From positions 6,343 to 70,342 of the forward strand of contig DATJXA010000066.1 in NCBI GenBank assembly GCA_035500675.1: a stretch of DNA of 64,000 bases, in the 5' to 3' direction. This document shows positions 56,743 through 64,000 of this stretch, piece by piece (within the stretch, counting starts at the first letter, position 1; each line of letters begins with the position of its first letter). Below the pieces are notes generated by a model. It searched no databases, was not told the DNA's origin, and saw only the letters and a program-made list of their open reading frames with translations. The DNA is from JAGVPT01 sp035500675 (GTDB lineage Bacteria > Bacteroidota > Ignavibacteria > UBA10030 > UBA8401). The position numbers and the translations under genes were made by a program.

Positions 56743-56956
56743 GTATCGATTGCTATATGCAAAAGTATAAATGTAATGTCAAGTATTTTTTTATTTTTCA
56801 GCAGAAAAGTCAGAAAATTGACCAATTTTGGCGTTTTTTAAAGACTTAGCGAAGGGGTGCCACAAATTGGTATTGAGGAGTATCTGGCTACTTAAAGAAG
56901 CGATGTGAGGACGCCAGAGGTAGTGGTACGTTTTGCCATTTCCTTCCACCGTTATA

Positions 56957-57033
56957 TGGATTCCCGCCAGAAGCATGCGGGCATGACGAACGCTGAGTCT
57001 GCGTCATTCCCGAACGTTTCTATCGGGAATCCA
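56957..57033. repeat. dispersed inverted repeat, family B copy 1
   Basis: Arms TGGATTCCCG (56957-56966) and CGGGAATCCA (57024-57033), with GCATGACG and CGTCATTCC inner parts. A similar but more decayed copy lies at 63848-63904. This resembles small dispersed hairpin elements known in many bacteria, but no transposase is present here. Confidence 0.6.
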
Positions 57034-57075
57034 AAACGTACCATTATCACGCCGGGAACAGCCGAGACTGTCTGG

Positions 57076-57471
57076 TCAGCGAGAGCAAAATTGCTTTAAC
57101 CATTCTCTCGCTTCTCGGTCGTTCGAAAATGACTTCATCGGTATTGGGGGCGGTTTGAATGCGAACAACAAATTCATAATGAGTTTTGCCAGCCCGGGTC
57201 GAGAGACCATCGCCATCGCAGAATAAATGTCCGACAGGTGTTCAGTCGAAAATTTCTGAGTTGCTTTGTCGGGCACAGGAGAGTTGCACAAATAGATCAA
57301 CAAAGGAACTTGCTTGTTGCCCGTGATGCGTTTGACCAAGGAAATATTTTCAGAGATGTTTTGAACGGTCCGCTTCGGATCTTTTGATAGCGAGTTTAAG
57401 ATGCCGTTCTCGTCCATCCAATACGTCGCTATCTCTCCCTCAAAAACTTCTACGTGGTCGGGCGGCTTCAT
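57076..57471 (-). CDS. STAS/SpoIIAA-like small protein (DUF7793-type)
   Basis: 131 residues from ATG 57471; a GTG at 57495 is an alternative. The sequence resembles the STAS-like family with VEVFEGEIATYWMDENGILNSLSKDPKRTVQNISEN, SLVKRITGNKQVPLLIYLCN, and MAMVSRPGLAKLIMNLLFAFKPPPIPMKSFSNDREAREWLKQF. Such proteins bind partners in regulatory cascades, though no direct function is known for this family. It lies 41 bases after kduI and before the LacI gene, an odd place for a signalling protein. No membrane segment. Its role in the glycan locus is unknown. Confidence 0.6.
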   Translation of the reverse strand: MKPPDHVEVFEGEIATYWMDENGILNSLSKDPKRTVQNISENISLVKRITGNKQVPLLIYLCNSPVPDKATQKFSTEHLSDIYSAMAMVSRPGLAKLIMNLLFAFKPPPIPMKSFSNDREAREWLKQFCSR

Positions 57472-57512
57472 TCCGTCTTTCTGTCCTTCGATCACATTAG
57501 GGAGGACAATCT

Positions 57513-58346
57513 TTATCCTATCGATTTCATCTCTACCCAGTCCATATCGTCAAACGCCTGATTCTCCCCTCCCATAGCCCAAATGAAAGAATAGTTTTGA
57601 GTGCCGACCCCGGAATGAATAGACCAGCTCGGTGAAATGACAGCCTGCCTATTACGAACGACGATGTGCCGCGTCTCTCCCGGCTCTCCCATAAGGTGAA
57701 ACAAGATCGCCGGCTCAGCCAGATTGAAATACATGTAGATCTCAGACCGGCGCTGATGTGTGTGGACAGGCATCGTATTCCACACGCTTCCCTCTTCCAA
57801 CTCCGTTAGCCCCATCACAAGCTGACAACTTTTAATCCCGTTTGGGTGAATATATTTATTGATGGTGCGTTTATTTGAATCTTTCACACTCCCCATCGGC
57901 GCGTGTTCGACATCCACAAACGCCGCGTGGACGGTCGGAAAATCTTTATGCGCAGGATAACTGGCGAAATAAAATGCAGCAGGCTCTTTCGATGACCGGC
58001 TGCCAAACTCGACCTCCTTTGTCCCGCGGCCGATGTAGAGAGCATCCTTGTACGCCATCGGATATTCCTTGCCGTCGGCCTTCACATACCCGTCTTTACC
58101 GATGTTGATGATCCCCATCTCGCGTCTCTCGAGAAAATACTCCGCGGCCATCTCTTTCTTGCTGCTGAGCAATTTTAGTCTTTCTCCTTCTGGAGCCGCG
58201 GACCCGATAATCGAACGATCCACGTCTGAATATACCATCGCAACCGTTCCCGGCTTGAATAACGTATCCACCATAAACATTTTCCGAATTTCCTCGGTTG
58301 ACAATTTTCGCGTTGCGTGAGGGTCTGCCGTATACCGTACTTCCAT
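57513..58346 (-). CDS. kduI: 5-keto-4-deoxyuronate isomerase
   Basis: 277 residues, the normal KduI length. It converts 4-deoxy-L-threo-5-hexosulose uronate to 3-deoxy-D-glycero-2,5-hexodiulosonate in the cytoplasm, a step in pectin and other uronate degradation. The zinc ligands match E. coli KduI (H196, H198, E203, H245) with an offset of one: His195 and His197 in PVHTHQRR, Glu202 in RRSEIY, and His244 in SWSIHSGVG. AAGGATAATATC precedes the ATG. It lies 15 bases after the GH2 gene. The downstream enzymes KduD, KdgK and KdgA are not seen in this window and must be elsewhere. Confidence 0.95.
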   Translation of the reverse strand: MEVRYTADPHATRKLSTEEIRKMFMVDTLFKPGTVAMVYSDVDRSIIGSAAPEGERLKLLSSKKEMAAEYFLERREMGIINIGKDGYVKADGKEYPMAYKDALYIGRGTKEVEFGSRSSKEPAAFYFASYPAHKDFPTVHAAFVDVEHAPMGSVKDSNKRTINKYIHPNGIKSCQLVMGLTELEEGSVWNTMPVHTHQRRSEIYMYFNLAEPAILFHLMGEPGETRHIVVRNRQAVISPSWSIHSGVGTQNYSFIWAMGGENQAFDDMDWVEMKSIG

Positions 58347-58361
58347 GATATTATCCTTTCA

Positions 58362-60827
58362 TCAGTGTGAAATAAAAATATTTTTTCCCAATTCAAGATA
58401 GGTCCCTTTGAAATCCTGGTTGCGCGCCTCGATCACCATGGGACGACGATAATCTGGTATGAATTCGATCTGTGCTTTTCCGTTTGCCATTTCAATGACG
58501 TCGCTCCCGACAGGCGTGCCTTGATCGACGATCAACCTTCCTGCACCCAAGCTGGAAAAATACACCCTTTTGTTATAGTCGAGGCATCGTCTTCCGGCCA
58601 TGTCGACGGCAGTCGCTGCGATCATGAGCGTATCCTTCGAGATGTGTGTATACGAGAGATCAATTTGAGCCGCCTCGCCGGTCTTTTTATACGTGTAATG
58701 GACCATGATACTGTCCTGAGCGGTTTTTGCGCCATGGCGATATCCAACCGCTACCATAGAATTGTCCCCTTCCGCAAACAGAATGGGCCATCGCAATCCG
58801 CTCGCGGGAAAGTCTTTGATATCTCTCACTCTTTTTCCCTGGCTGATGTCATTAACGAAAAGTTCAACCTCGTCACAATTGCTGAACACCTTGACCTCTC
58901 GTTTCACATTTTCGGGGCCGGAGCGATCTGTCCATGTGTGTGATTCAATGTAGCAGAACTGCGGGTCAGTTGTCCAGTAGCTTTTGAACACATAGTACGC
59001 ATCCTTGGGATTCCCTGCGCGATCGACGACCCCTTTTTGATTGATGTACGGAATCGGGTCCTCGGGCCGCAATGGAGTGCCAAAATCTTTGAACGCCCAT
59101 TGTGCATTTCCACTGAGCCACGGGAGCTGCTCGGAAATATGCAGATGCCAGTCGAAAAGGTTGACAATATAATTTTCACTCCAATCACTGTTAAGGGAGA
59201 TATTCTTGATCGGTTTCGATTCGGCTCCATCAGATGGCATAAACCCTTCGCCTGTCACAGGAGATTCGGTGTGCCTGCCGACATGACTGTCTCCGCCATA
59301 CTCGACGTGGAGCAGCCTGGGATATTGGTCTCTGGCGGCAGTGATCAACCGTTCGTAGTCTTTGTAAAAGCTCGTGTACCATCCTGCCCAAATAGAAGGC
59401 GAATATACATCGACGATGCCCGAAACGGCGTCGTCTTTCCGCACCGATGTGAGACGGCTGGGGTCGATCGCGTGAGCAATGATGTTCAGTTGCCGTGTGA
59501 ACGAACGAAGCGTGTCCGAGTTATCGCCCCCGGGAAGATCGGGAACCCAATAGCTTTCGTTTCCGAGCGACCAGATGATGATCGATGGATGATCGATGTT
59601 TTGAGAGATCTGTTCTTTCAACAGCCGCTTCGTCGTCGCTTGCCATTCCGGACCGCCGACCCCTCCTCGGCACCATGGAAGCTCGTCCCACACAAGGATG
59701 CCGAGCTCGTCGCATGCTCTATAAACTTCCGGCGCCTGTGGATAATGAGCAAGGCGAACGAAATTTGCGCCCATTCCTTTTATCATCACCATGTCTTTGC
59801 GTTGAAGACTGTCGGGCATCGCCATACCGTACCCGGCATAATCCTCGTGCCGATGCGTTCCGCGGAGAAGCAGTCGCTTGCCGTTCAAAAAGAAGGGTCC
59901 ATGCTCTTTGAATTCGTACCATCGAAATCCGAATCGATCCGAAACACGGTCGATTATTTTCCCGGATTCGTTGAGTTCGACCACCATCGTATATAACGTG
60001 GGGCTTGAGGGTGACCACAGGAGAGGGTTCTTCGTCGTGGGAAGAGTCAGCATCAATGTTGTCGAATCTTTTACAACCTTCACTGCCGTTTCCGTTTTTC
60101 CGATTTCTTTATTCTTGTTGTCGCGAATAGACGCCGTGACATTAATTCGCCCGCCGGATGCCGCGTGATTGAGCAAGGAAATTTCACACGTTGCGCTTGC
60201 CGCTTCGACCGAGACTTTCGGAGTTCGGATCATCATCCTATTGATATATCGCGATGGAACAATTTTCAACCAAACATTCCGGGTTATCCCGCCGTAAATG
60301 AAGAAATCGGATTTTTGCGATGGAATGAGATCGACGTCGTAAGAATTATCTGCGCGAACGAGGATCTCATTTAAAACGCCCGCTCTCACGAACGGCGTGA
60401 TGTCGACGTCGAACCCGACATACCCGCCAACATGCCCACCCGCAAACTGACCGTTGACGAAAATTTTTGCCTTCAGGTTAACGCCTTCAAACGAGAGCAG
60501 AAACCTGCGACCACCGGGTTGTTCCGGAATAAATATCTCTCTCTTGTACCATCCGGCGCTCCTCCTGTAACCCGGAACTTGATCTACGGCATCGGTGGCG
60601 TTCCATGTATGAGGCAGCGTAACGTCAACCCATGGCGCTTTACTCGTTGACAGCTCCGTTACACTCTGGACATCATCCTGAAGGTATTTCCAATTTTTAT
60701 CGAGCGAATACACCTGGCGCAATTCGCCAATGACAATATGATCGCCATCTGATTGCGGCAAGGTGCGAGCAATCAAAGGGAAAAAAAGAGCAATGAGCAT
60801 ACATCTTGAAAAAGCGGATCGAATCAT
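58362..60827 (-). CDS. secreted GH2 beta-galactosidase-type glycoside hydrolase
   Basis: 821 residues from the ATG at 60827, preceded by AAAGGGC. A signal peptide (MLIALFFPLIARTLPQ) is followed by GH2 domains: the sugar-binding jelly-roll (VTLPHTWNATDA, YKREIFIPEQPGGRRFLLSF), an Ig-like domain and the TIM barrel with LLRGTHRHEDYAGYG, the acid/base Glu in SLGNESYWVP and the nucleophile glutamate in LLHVEYGGDSHVG. C-terminal Ig-like domains end it. GH2 covers beta-galactosidase, beta-glucuronidase and beta-mannosidase; galactose removal fits this locus. Its start follows the DUF4861 stop by two bases (TAACGATG), so they are co-translated. Confidence 0.92.
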   Translation of the reverse strand: MIRSAFSRCMLIALFFPLIARTLPQSDGDHIVIGELRQVYSLDKNWKYLQDDVQSVTELSTSKAPWVDVTLPHTWNATDAVDQVPGYRRSAGWYKREIFIPEQPGGRRFLLSFEGVNLKAKIFVNGQFAGGHVGGYVGFDVDITPFVRAGVLNEILVRADNSYDVDLIPSQKSDFFIYGGITRNVWLKIVPSRYINRMMIRTPKVSVEAASATCEISLLNHAASGGRINVTASIRDNKNKEIGKTETAVKVVKDSTTLMLTLPTTKNPLLWSPSSPTLYTMVVELNESGKIIDRVSDRFGFRWYEFKEHGPFFLNGKRLLLRGTHRHEDYAGYGMAMPDSLQRKDMVMIKGMGANFVRLAHYPQAPEVYRACDELGILVWDELPWCRGGVGGPEWQATTKRLLKEQISQNIDHPSIIIWSLGNESYWVPDLPGGDNSDTLRSFTRQLNIIAHAIDPSRLTSVRKDDAVSGIVDVYSPSIWAGWYTSFYKDYERLITAARDQYPRLLHVEYGGDSHVGRHTESPVTGEGFMPSDGAESKPIKNISLNSDWSENYIVNLFDWHLHISEQLPWLSGNAQWAFKDFGTPLRPEDPIPYINQKGVVDRAGNPKDAYYVFKSYWTTDPQFCYIESHTWTDRSGPENVKREVKVFSNCDEVELFVNDISQGKRVRDIKDFPASGLRWPILFAEGDNSMVAVGYRHGAKTAQDSIMVHYTYKKTGEAAQIDLSYTHISKDTLMIAATAVDMAGRRCLDYNKRVYFSSLGAGRLIVDQGTPVGSDVIEMANGKAQIEFIPDYRRPMVIEARNQDFKGTYLELGKNIFISH

Positions 60828-60829
60828 CG

Positions 60830-62005
60830 TTAATTGCCCTTTTTCGTTGAAATTTTTATTACAAGCGGCCATCGTTGTAAAAGCGCCCATCTATTTAAAT
60901 AGCCGTTCCAATCGTCAACGGAAGTGAAATCACCCGACCGCGTCCACCCTGCGCCGGCTGCGTAATTGAATGAAGAGCCGATTTTCGTTTTTGCGAGCAT
61001 AAGATATTGGGAAGAATCCTCTGTCGTCCGAATCAATTTGTTTGGCTGGAACACGACCCCGGTTCCGAGGTCTCCGTTAGGCAAGCTGTCATTGGTCTGA
61101 CCCCAAAGGCTCATCCAGCCGTTTTCCGTATTCGTATACGGTTTTGTATTTGGTCGCTTAACGAGTCCACATGCCAAATCAATGGTCCTGTCATTCGCTC
61201 CGCCGCTGAACGTCACGCTGATCCGATTGAGATTCTGCCCCGCATCCAGCGTGATCCTTTTTGTTTCCTTCAAGGAGGCTCCGTCAATGTTCCATTTGTT
61301 ATAATAGAGCTCAAAGCATGCCCGAATTGGCCCGGTGGAAACAATCTTATACGAAGAAAACACGCCCGCCTGATACACTCGATTATTATGCCAAATGCCG
61401 GAGCCTCCGCATCCCAAAGAACGTCCGACGTCGAAGAAGTCCGCTCCTTCGCCGTGGTCGATATGATAAATTATCTTGGGTGTTTGCTCTTCCCCTTCGT
61501 ACCATTTCTTGACGATGAGGTATCGCACGCGTTTCGTCCAGACATCGATCCCGTTGTCCACTTCTGCAGCAAGAGCCGGTCCGTACATCCTGTATGCAAT
61601 TCGGTCGTTTTCCCATGCCACATCTTCTCTTGGTTCGACGTAGCGTGCATCGACGAGAGATGTTGGAGGCGCAGGAGTCCCGGAAACGGCGGCGACCGTA
61701 AAAACTTTAGTTTCGTGGGGAGCAAAATCTGACTGAAACAGAAGCGCATCGGGCTTCCCGTCAAGGTTTTCATCGAATATCTGTGACAGAATTTCCTTAC
61801 CCGACGATCCGTCCGTTACAACGACCGATTTCGTCCCGGCTGAAAGGACAGCGGATACCTTACTCCATTGGATTGAAATTGTCTCGTTGCTCCTTGAAAA
61901 TCCGGCTGGGTTCGTCACGTTGATACGAACAACAGCGTCCTGCGCCAAACACATCGCAAAAAATGGTCCGAAAACGTATATCAAAAAATGCATCATGGTT
62001 TTCAT
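60830..62005 (-). CDS. DUF4861 secreted protein
   Basis: 391 residues with a signal peptide (MMHFLIYVFGPFFAMCLAQ). It resembles DUF4861 proteins, which occur near rhamnogalacturonan-, pectin- and alginate-type degradation genes; catalytic function is unclear. Segments such as RVRYLIVKKWYEGEEQTP, YHIDHGEGADFFDVGRSLGCGGSGIWHNN and LYYNKWNIDGASLKETKRITLDAGQNLNRI are distinctive. The ATG at 62005 lacks a strong site. It lies 37 bases after the alginate-lyase-like gene and two bases before GH2. A role in processing the products of that lyase is inferred. Confidence 0.7.
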   Translation of the reverse strand: MKTMMHFLIYVFGPFFAMCLAQDAVVRINVTNPAGFSRSNETISIQWSKVSAVLSAGTKSVVVTDGSSGKEILSQIFDENLDGKPDALLFQSDFAPHETKVFTVAAVSGTPAPPTSLVDARYVEPREDVAWENDRIAYRMYGPALAAEVDNGIDVWTKRVRYLIVKKWYEGEEQTPKIIYHIDHGEGADFFDVGRSLGCGGSGIWHNNRVYQAGVFSSYKIVSTGPIRACFELYYNKWNIDGASLKETKRITLDAGQNLNRISVTFSGGANDRTIDLACGLVKRPNTKPYTNTENGWMSLWGQTNDSLPNGDLGTGVVFQPNKLIRTTEDSSQYLMLAKTKIGSSFNYAAGAGWTRSGDFTSVDDWNGYLNRWALLQRWPLVIKISTKKGN

Positions 62006-62042
62006 TGTACACCCGGTGAAAGATGTGAAAGTTCAGTGGCTT

Positions 62043-63260
62043 TTATTTGAACCATAATAGCGGTTGTCTGACCGGAAAATTTCTGATCACTTCCTCGTTA
62101 GTCGGATCCGCGTCCAGCTTTTTCCACAGTTCAATGTATTTTTGTTCGTCGTACGCGACTCCTGCAAAAAGAAGACTCGGCTGCCGCACCGGCCAATACT
62201 GAAAGAACATCACATCGCTCGGATACGGCCAACGAGACTTATCGAGGATATAGGGATACATAAATTCGACCGCCTTGTGCATATTTCTTCCATCGGGAAG
62301 AGTAAAATCCCAGAGATTATCTTCCCGAGTTGAAAGTATCTGACAGACTGTTGCCATGGCATCCAGATTGAACAGAGAGTAACCGTACGGTTTCGTCCGT
62401 TTCAGCTCCAGGGGGAAACTTCCATCGGCCGCCATCTGGTTGGGAAGAAGAATCTCCTTGAAATGATTCCTGCAGTATTGAAGCTCGGCGGTATCGCCGA
62501 CGAGATGTGAAAACTCCGCCACTTGCATCGTCCAGCACGTACCGTGATTATTTTTTGCCTCGCGTTCCTCAATGCCGTTCTTGCTCGTTGTCATCCAGTG
62601 CAGATATTCCGAGAACCATTTCTTAATGCCTGCATCGAGCGAAGGAGTGAGCGCGTGTGAACCTTCCAGGGTTTCCACGGCTCGCGCCACTTCCACCAAA
62701 TGGATCGTATCGATGATGCCTATCCCCCGTCCGATCGACCTCCCTTTGATCGCCTGCGCGTATTCCAAGTTGGGGTTCATTTTTGTCTTATCGGCAACAA
62801 ACCATGCACGTAAATGGCGGATCGCCTGCGCCGCATATCGCTCATCCCTTGTTAATGTATAGGCCGCAGCAAGAGCCGGGACGATCGTGCTGAACCGGAT
62901 CATCGCTTTTCGGTGAGCGATAAAATTGTCCGGGTTTGTCATACCGTCGCGTTGGACGTACGGACTGTCCGGGCTCGCAGGGTTGGGCCACCAATAATCT
63001 CCTTCGGAATAAAAGTCGTGCCGTCCACCTGCACTTCTTGTGGAGCGGTAGGCGGTGATTGTGATCGGCTTCTCATGGAGATACTTATCTGCGTTGCTCA
63101 GTACCCGGTGCCGCTCGATTGACCGCAAATCAATGCCGCTCTTTCCCTCCGAGCAGGCAGGTCGTCCTAAAAAAAATACAGCAAGGAGAACCGCAACGAA
63201 GGACAAAACGTTGTTCGCTGTGGAAGCCGGCGTATTCTTCGGATGGAGTAACTGCTTCAT
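62043..63260 (-). CDS. PF05426-family polysaccharide lyase (alginate lyase / PL38-like)
   Basis: 405 residues with a signal peptide (LSFVAVLLAVFFLGRPACS). The (alpha/alpha) toroid is recognised from GDYWWPNPASPDSPYVQRDG, KGRSIGRGIGIIDT and the catalytic NNHG at 237-240 (Asn238, His239), the same Asn-His motif as in PL5 alginate lyase. Related PL38 enzymes act on glucuronan-like substrates. It cleaves 1,4-linked uronates by beta-elimination. No clear Shine-Dalgarno site is seen for ATG 63260. It is the first gene of the 44-kb co-oriented locus. Exact substrate is unknown; mannuronate, glucuronate or galacturonate are all possible. Confidence 0.8.
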   Translation of the reverse strand: MKQLLHPKNTPASTANNVLSFVAVLLAVFFLGRPACSEGKSGIDLRSIERHRVLSNADKYLHEKPITITAYRSTRSAGGRHDFYSEGDYWWPNPASPDSPYVQRDGMTNPDNFIAHRKAMIRFSTIVPALAAAYTLTRDERYAAQAIRHLRAWFVADKTKMNPNLEYAQAIKGRSIGRGIGIIDTIHLVEVARAVETLEGSHALTPSLDAGIKKWFSEYLHWMTTSKNGIEEREAKNNHGTCWTMQVAEFSHLVGDTAELQYCRNHFKEILLPNQMAADGSFPLELKRTKPYGYSLFNLDAMATVCQILSTREDNLWDFTLPDGRNMHKAVEFMYPYILDKSRWPYPSDVMFFQYWPVRQPSLLFAGVAYDEQKYIELWKKLDADPTNEEVIRNFPVRQPLLWFK

Positions 63261-63679
63261 CGGCGGAATGGATATTTTTTTCTGCGGCCTATGCGTCGAG
63301 GGTTGTTTGCAACCTGGATGTCTGTTGCATCAGCGATTGCACGTTCAATATAAAACTATAAAGAGGAAAAAAGCAATTCGATCAATGCGTTCCGTTGTAT
63401 GGTCGAAAAAAAAATTATCCTGATGCATCGTACGGGGCACTTACGAACCGACAATCCTGTTATTTGAGCTTGAATGGAGAAATAATTTCAGAAACATTGC
63501 AGAAATGTTTCTGATTTTTTTCCCATCGCTTGACGGCATTAATTTGAATCATCTCGTCTAATACCTTACATTGAATCAATGATAATTCGATGCGGGTTAA
63601 AGCCCTGCAACGAGAAATCGATGTAAGTAGTTCTCTTCCAAAATAAGTAACTCATGTTACGCAAAACGCCCAAACGCTT

Positions 63680-63785
63680 GCCGCTAAGACATAAAAACAT
63701 TAAGGGGGCCCCAAAAGTTTGAGCTACAACCTTACAAGATTGAGTTTTATCGTTCAAATTCTTTGTGTCTTTTAGCCTTTGTGGC
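63680..63785. repeat. dispersed inverted repeat, family A copy 5
   Basis: The left arm begins GCCGCTAAGACATAAAAACA and the right arm ends CTTTGTGTCTTTTAGCCTTTGTGGC; the two pair imperfectly. It lies in the gene-free region at the end of the window. Confidence 0.5.
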
Positions 63786-63847
63786 ATAGCTTCAATACCG
63801 CGGAACATCAGTAAAAAAAATCAGCGGCGTTATTCGCGGGAGTCGCG

Positions 63848-63904
63848 TATGGATATTCGCCAAGAACTTGTGGGCATGACAATGCACGGGGCGGATCATT
63901 CCCT
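63848..63904. repeat. dispersed repeat, family B copy 2 (degenerate)
   Basis: Aligns with the first part of the copy at 56955: TATGGAT, GGGCATGAC and CATTCCC occur in the same order and spacing, with several substitutions and a small insertion. The right arm cannot be followed clearly. Confidence 0.45.
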
Positions 63905-64000
63905 CAACGAGGCCGTAGACCGGAGGTTTTTATCGTCAATCCATCTGTCGACAAATTAAAATATTCAAACTGTAGCGTTGCCGTTTTACTTACCCTGCTG

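Larger units (their letters stand above)
56725..57075. other. intergenic region with operator and repeat
   Basis: No gene is supported. It contains the LacI operator (56729-56742) at its low end and a family B inverted repeat at 56957-57033. The LacI promoter should lie here; AT-rich sequence around 56760-56830 is a candidate, but no box was assigned. Confidence 0.5.
63261..64000. other. promoter-side region of the glycan locus, with repeats
   Basis: No gene is supported. It must contain the promoter for the first lyase gene; AT-rich sequence lies near 63340-63420. Two imperfect motifs there, TGCATCAGCGATTGCA and GCAATTCGATCAATGC, resemble the LacI operator. It also holds one family A repeat (63680-63785) and a decayed family B copy (63848-63904). 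Confidence 0.4.

Noticed and set aside
63119..63423. Small plus-strand genes near the right end
   Set aside because: They overlap the signal-peptide coding region of the lyase gene and show no domain.
8789..63785. CRISPR array made of the family A repeats
   Set aside because: The copies are single, widely separated and palindromic, with no regular spacers or cas genes.

Overview
The window looks like a chromosomal piece of a Gram-negative bacterium of the Bacteroidota/FCB group, most like an Ignavibacteria-type lineage. The signs are type IX secretion (T9SS) C-terminal sorting domains with the PNPFNPST motif, a TonB-dependent receptor with a carboxypeptidase-regulatory domain, many lipoprotein and signal peptides, purine-rich Shine-Dalgarno sites, and a two-receiver PEP/pyruvate-binding protein. 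The phylum is an inference; no rRNA or tRNA gene was seen.

Left part (1-19.3 kb), mostly housekeeping. A 5'-truncated hybrid histidine kinase is followed by a low-molecular-weight phosphatase and a mannose-1-phosphate guanylyltransferase-like enzyme. Next come two small membrane-anchored proteins, then a lipoprotein/LysM pair with an in-frame relic of a T9SS sorting domain behind its stop codon. After these lie the receiver/PEP-binding protein, NADP-type glutamate dehydrogenase, peptidase T, an OPT oligopeptide transporter, a zinc ribbon, a secreted esterase with a CBM20-like domain, a TPR protein, a LamG-like protein and a secreted phosphodiesterase-superfamily protein. Glutamate dehydrogenase, PepT and OPT point to peptide and amino-acid use.

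Right part (19.4-63.3 kb): 29 genes, all on the minus strand, form a large glycan-degradation locus. Secreted activities are a PF05426 lyase, a heparinase II/III-like lyase, a jelly-roll lyase-like protein with FnIII, two GH28 proteins, and GH105, GH79, GH2, GH27, GH29, GH95-like, DUF5696 and DUF4861 proteins. There is also an SGNH esterase and a T9SS-exported sugar dehydrogenase-like protein. Uptake and sensing: a TonB-dependent receptor paired with a T9SS beta-helix protein (no SusD seen), an SSS symporter and a LacI regulator with a palindromic operator on its own gene. Cytoplasmic or periplasmic processing: KduI, a KdgF-like cupin, GalM, a tandem secreted RhaM, FucI, RhaB, a class II aldolase, a bifunctional aldolase/dehydrogenase and a LarA-type racemase. 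The set fits a glycan rich in uronic acid, rhamnose, fucose and galactose, such as a rhamnogalacturonan, an arabinogalactan-protein glycan or an algal/bacterial exopolysaccharide. No sulfatase was recognised, which argues against ulvan or fucoidan.

Small dispersed inverted repeats (two families, seven copies) sit only between genes. No CRISPR array, IS element, prophage or RNA gene was recognised.
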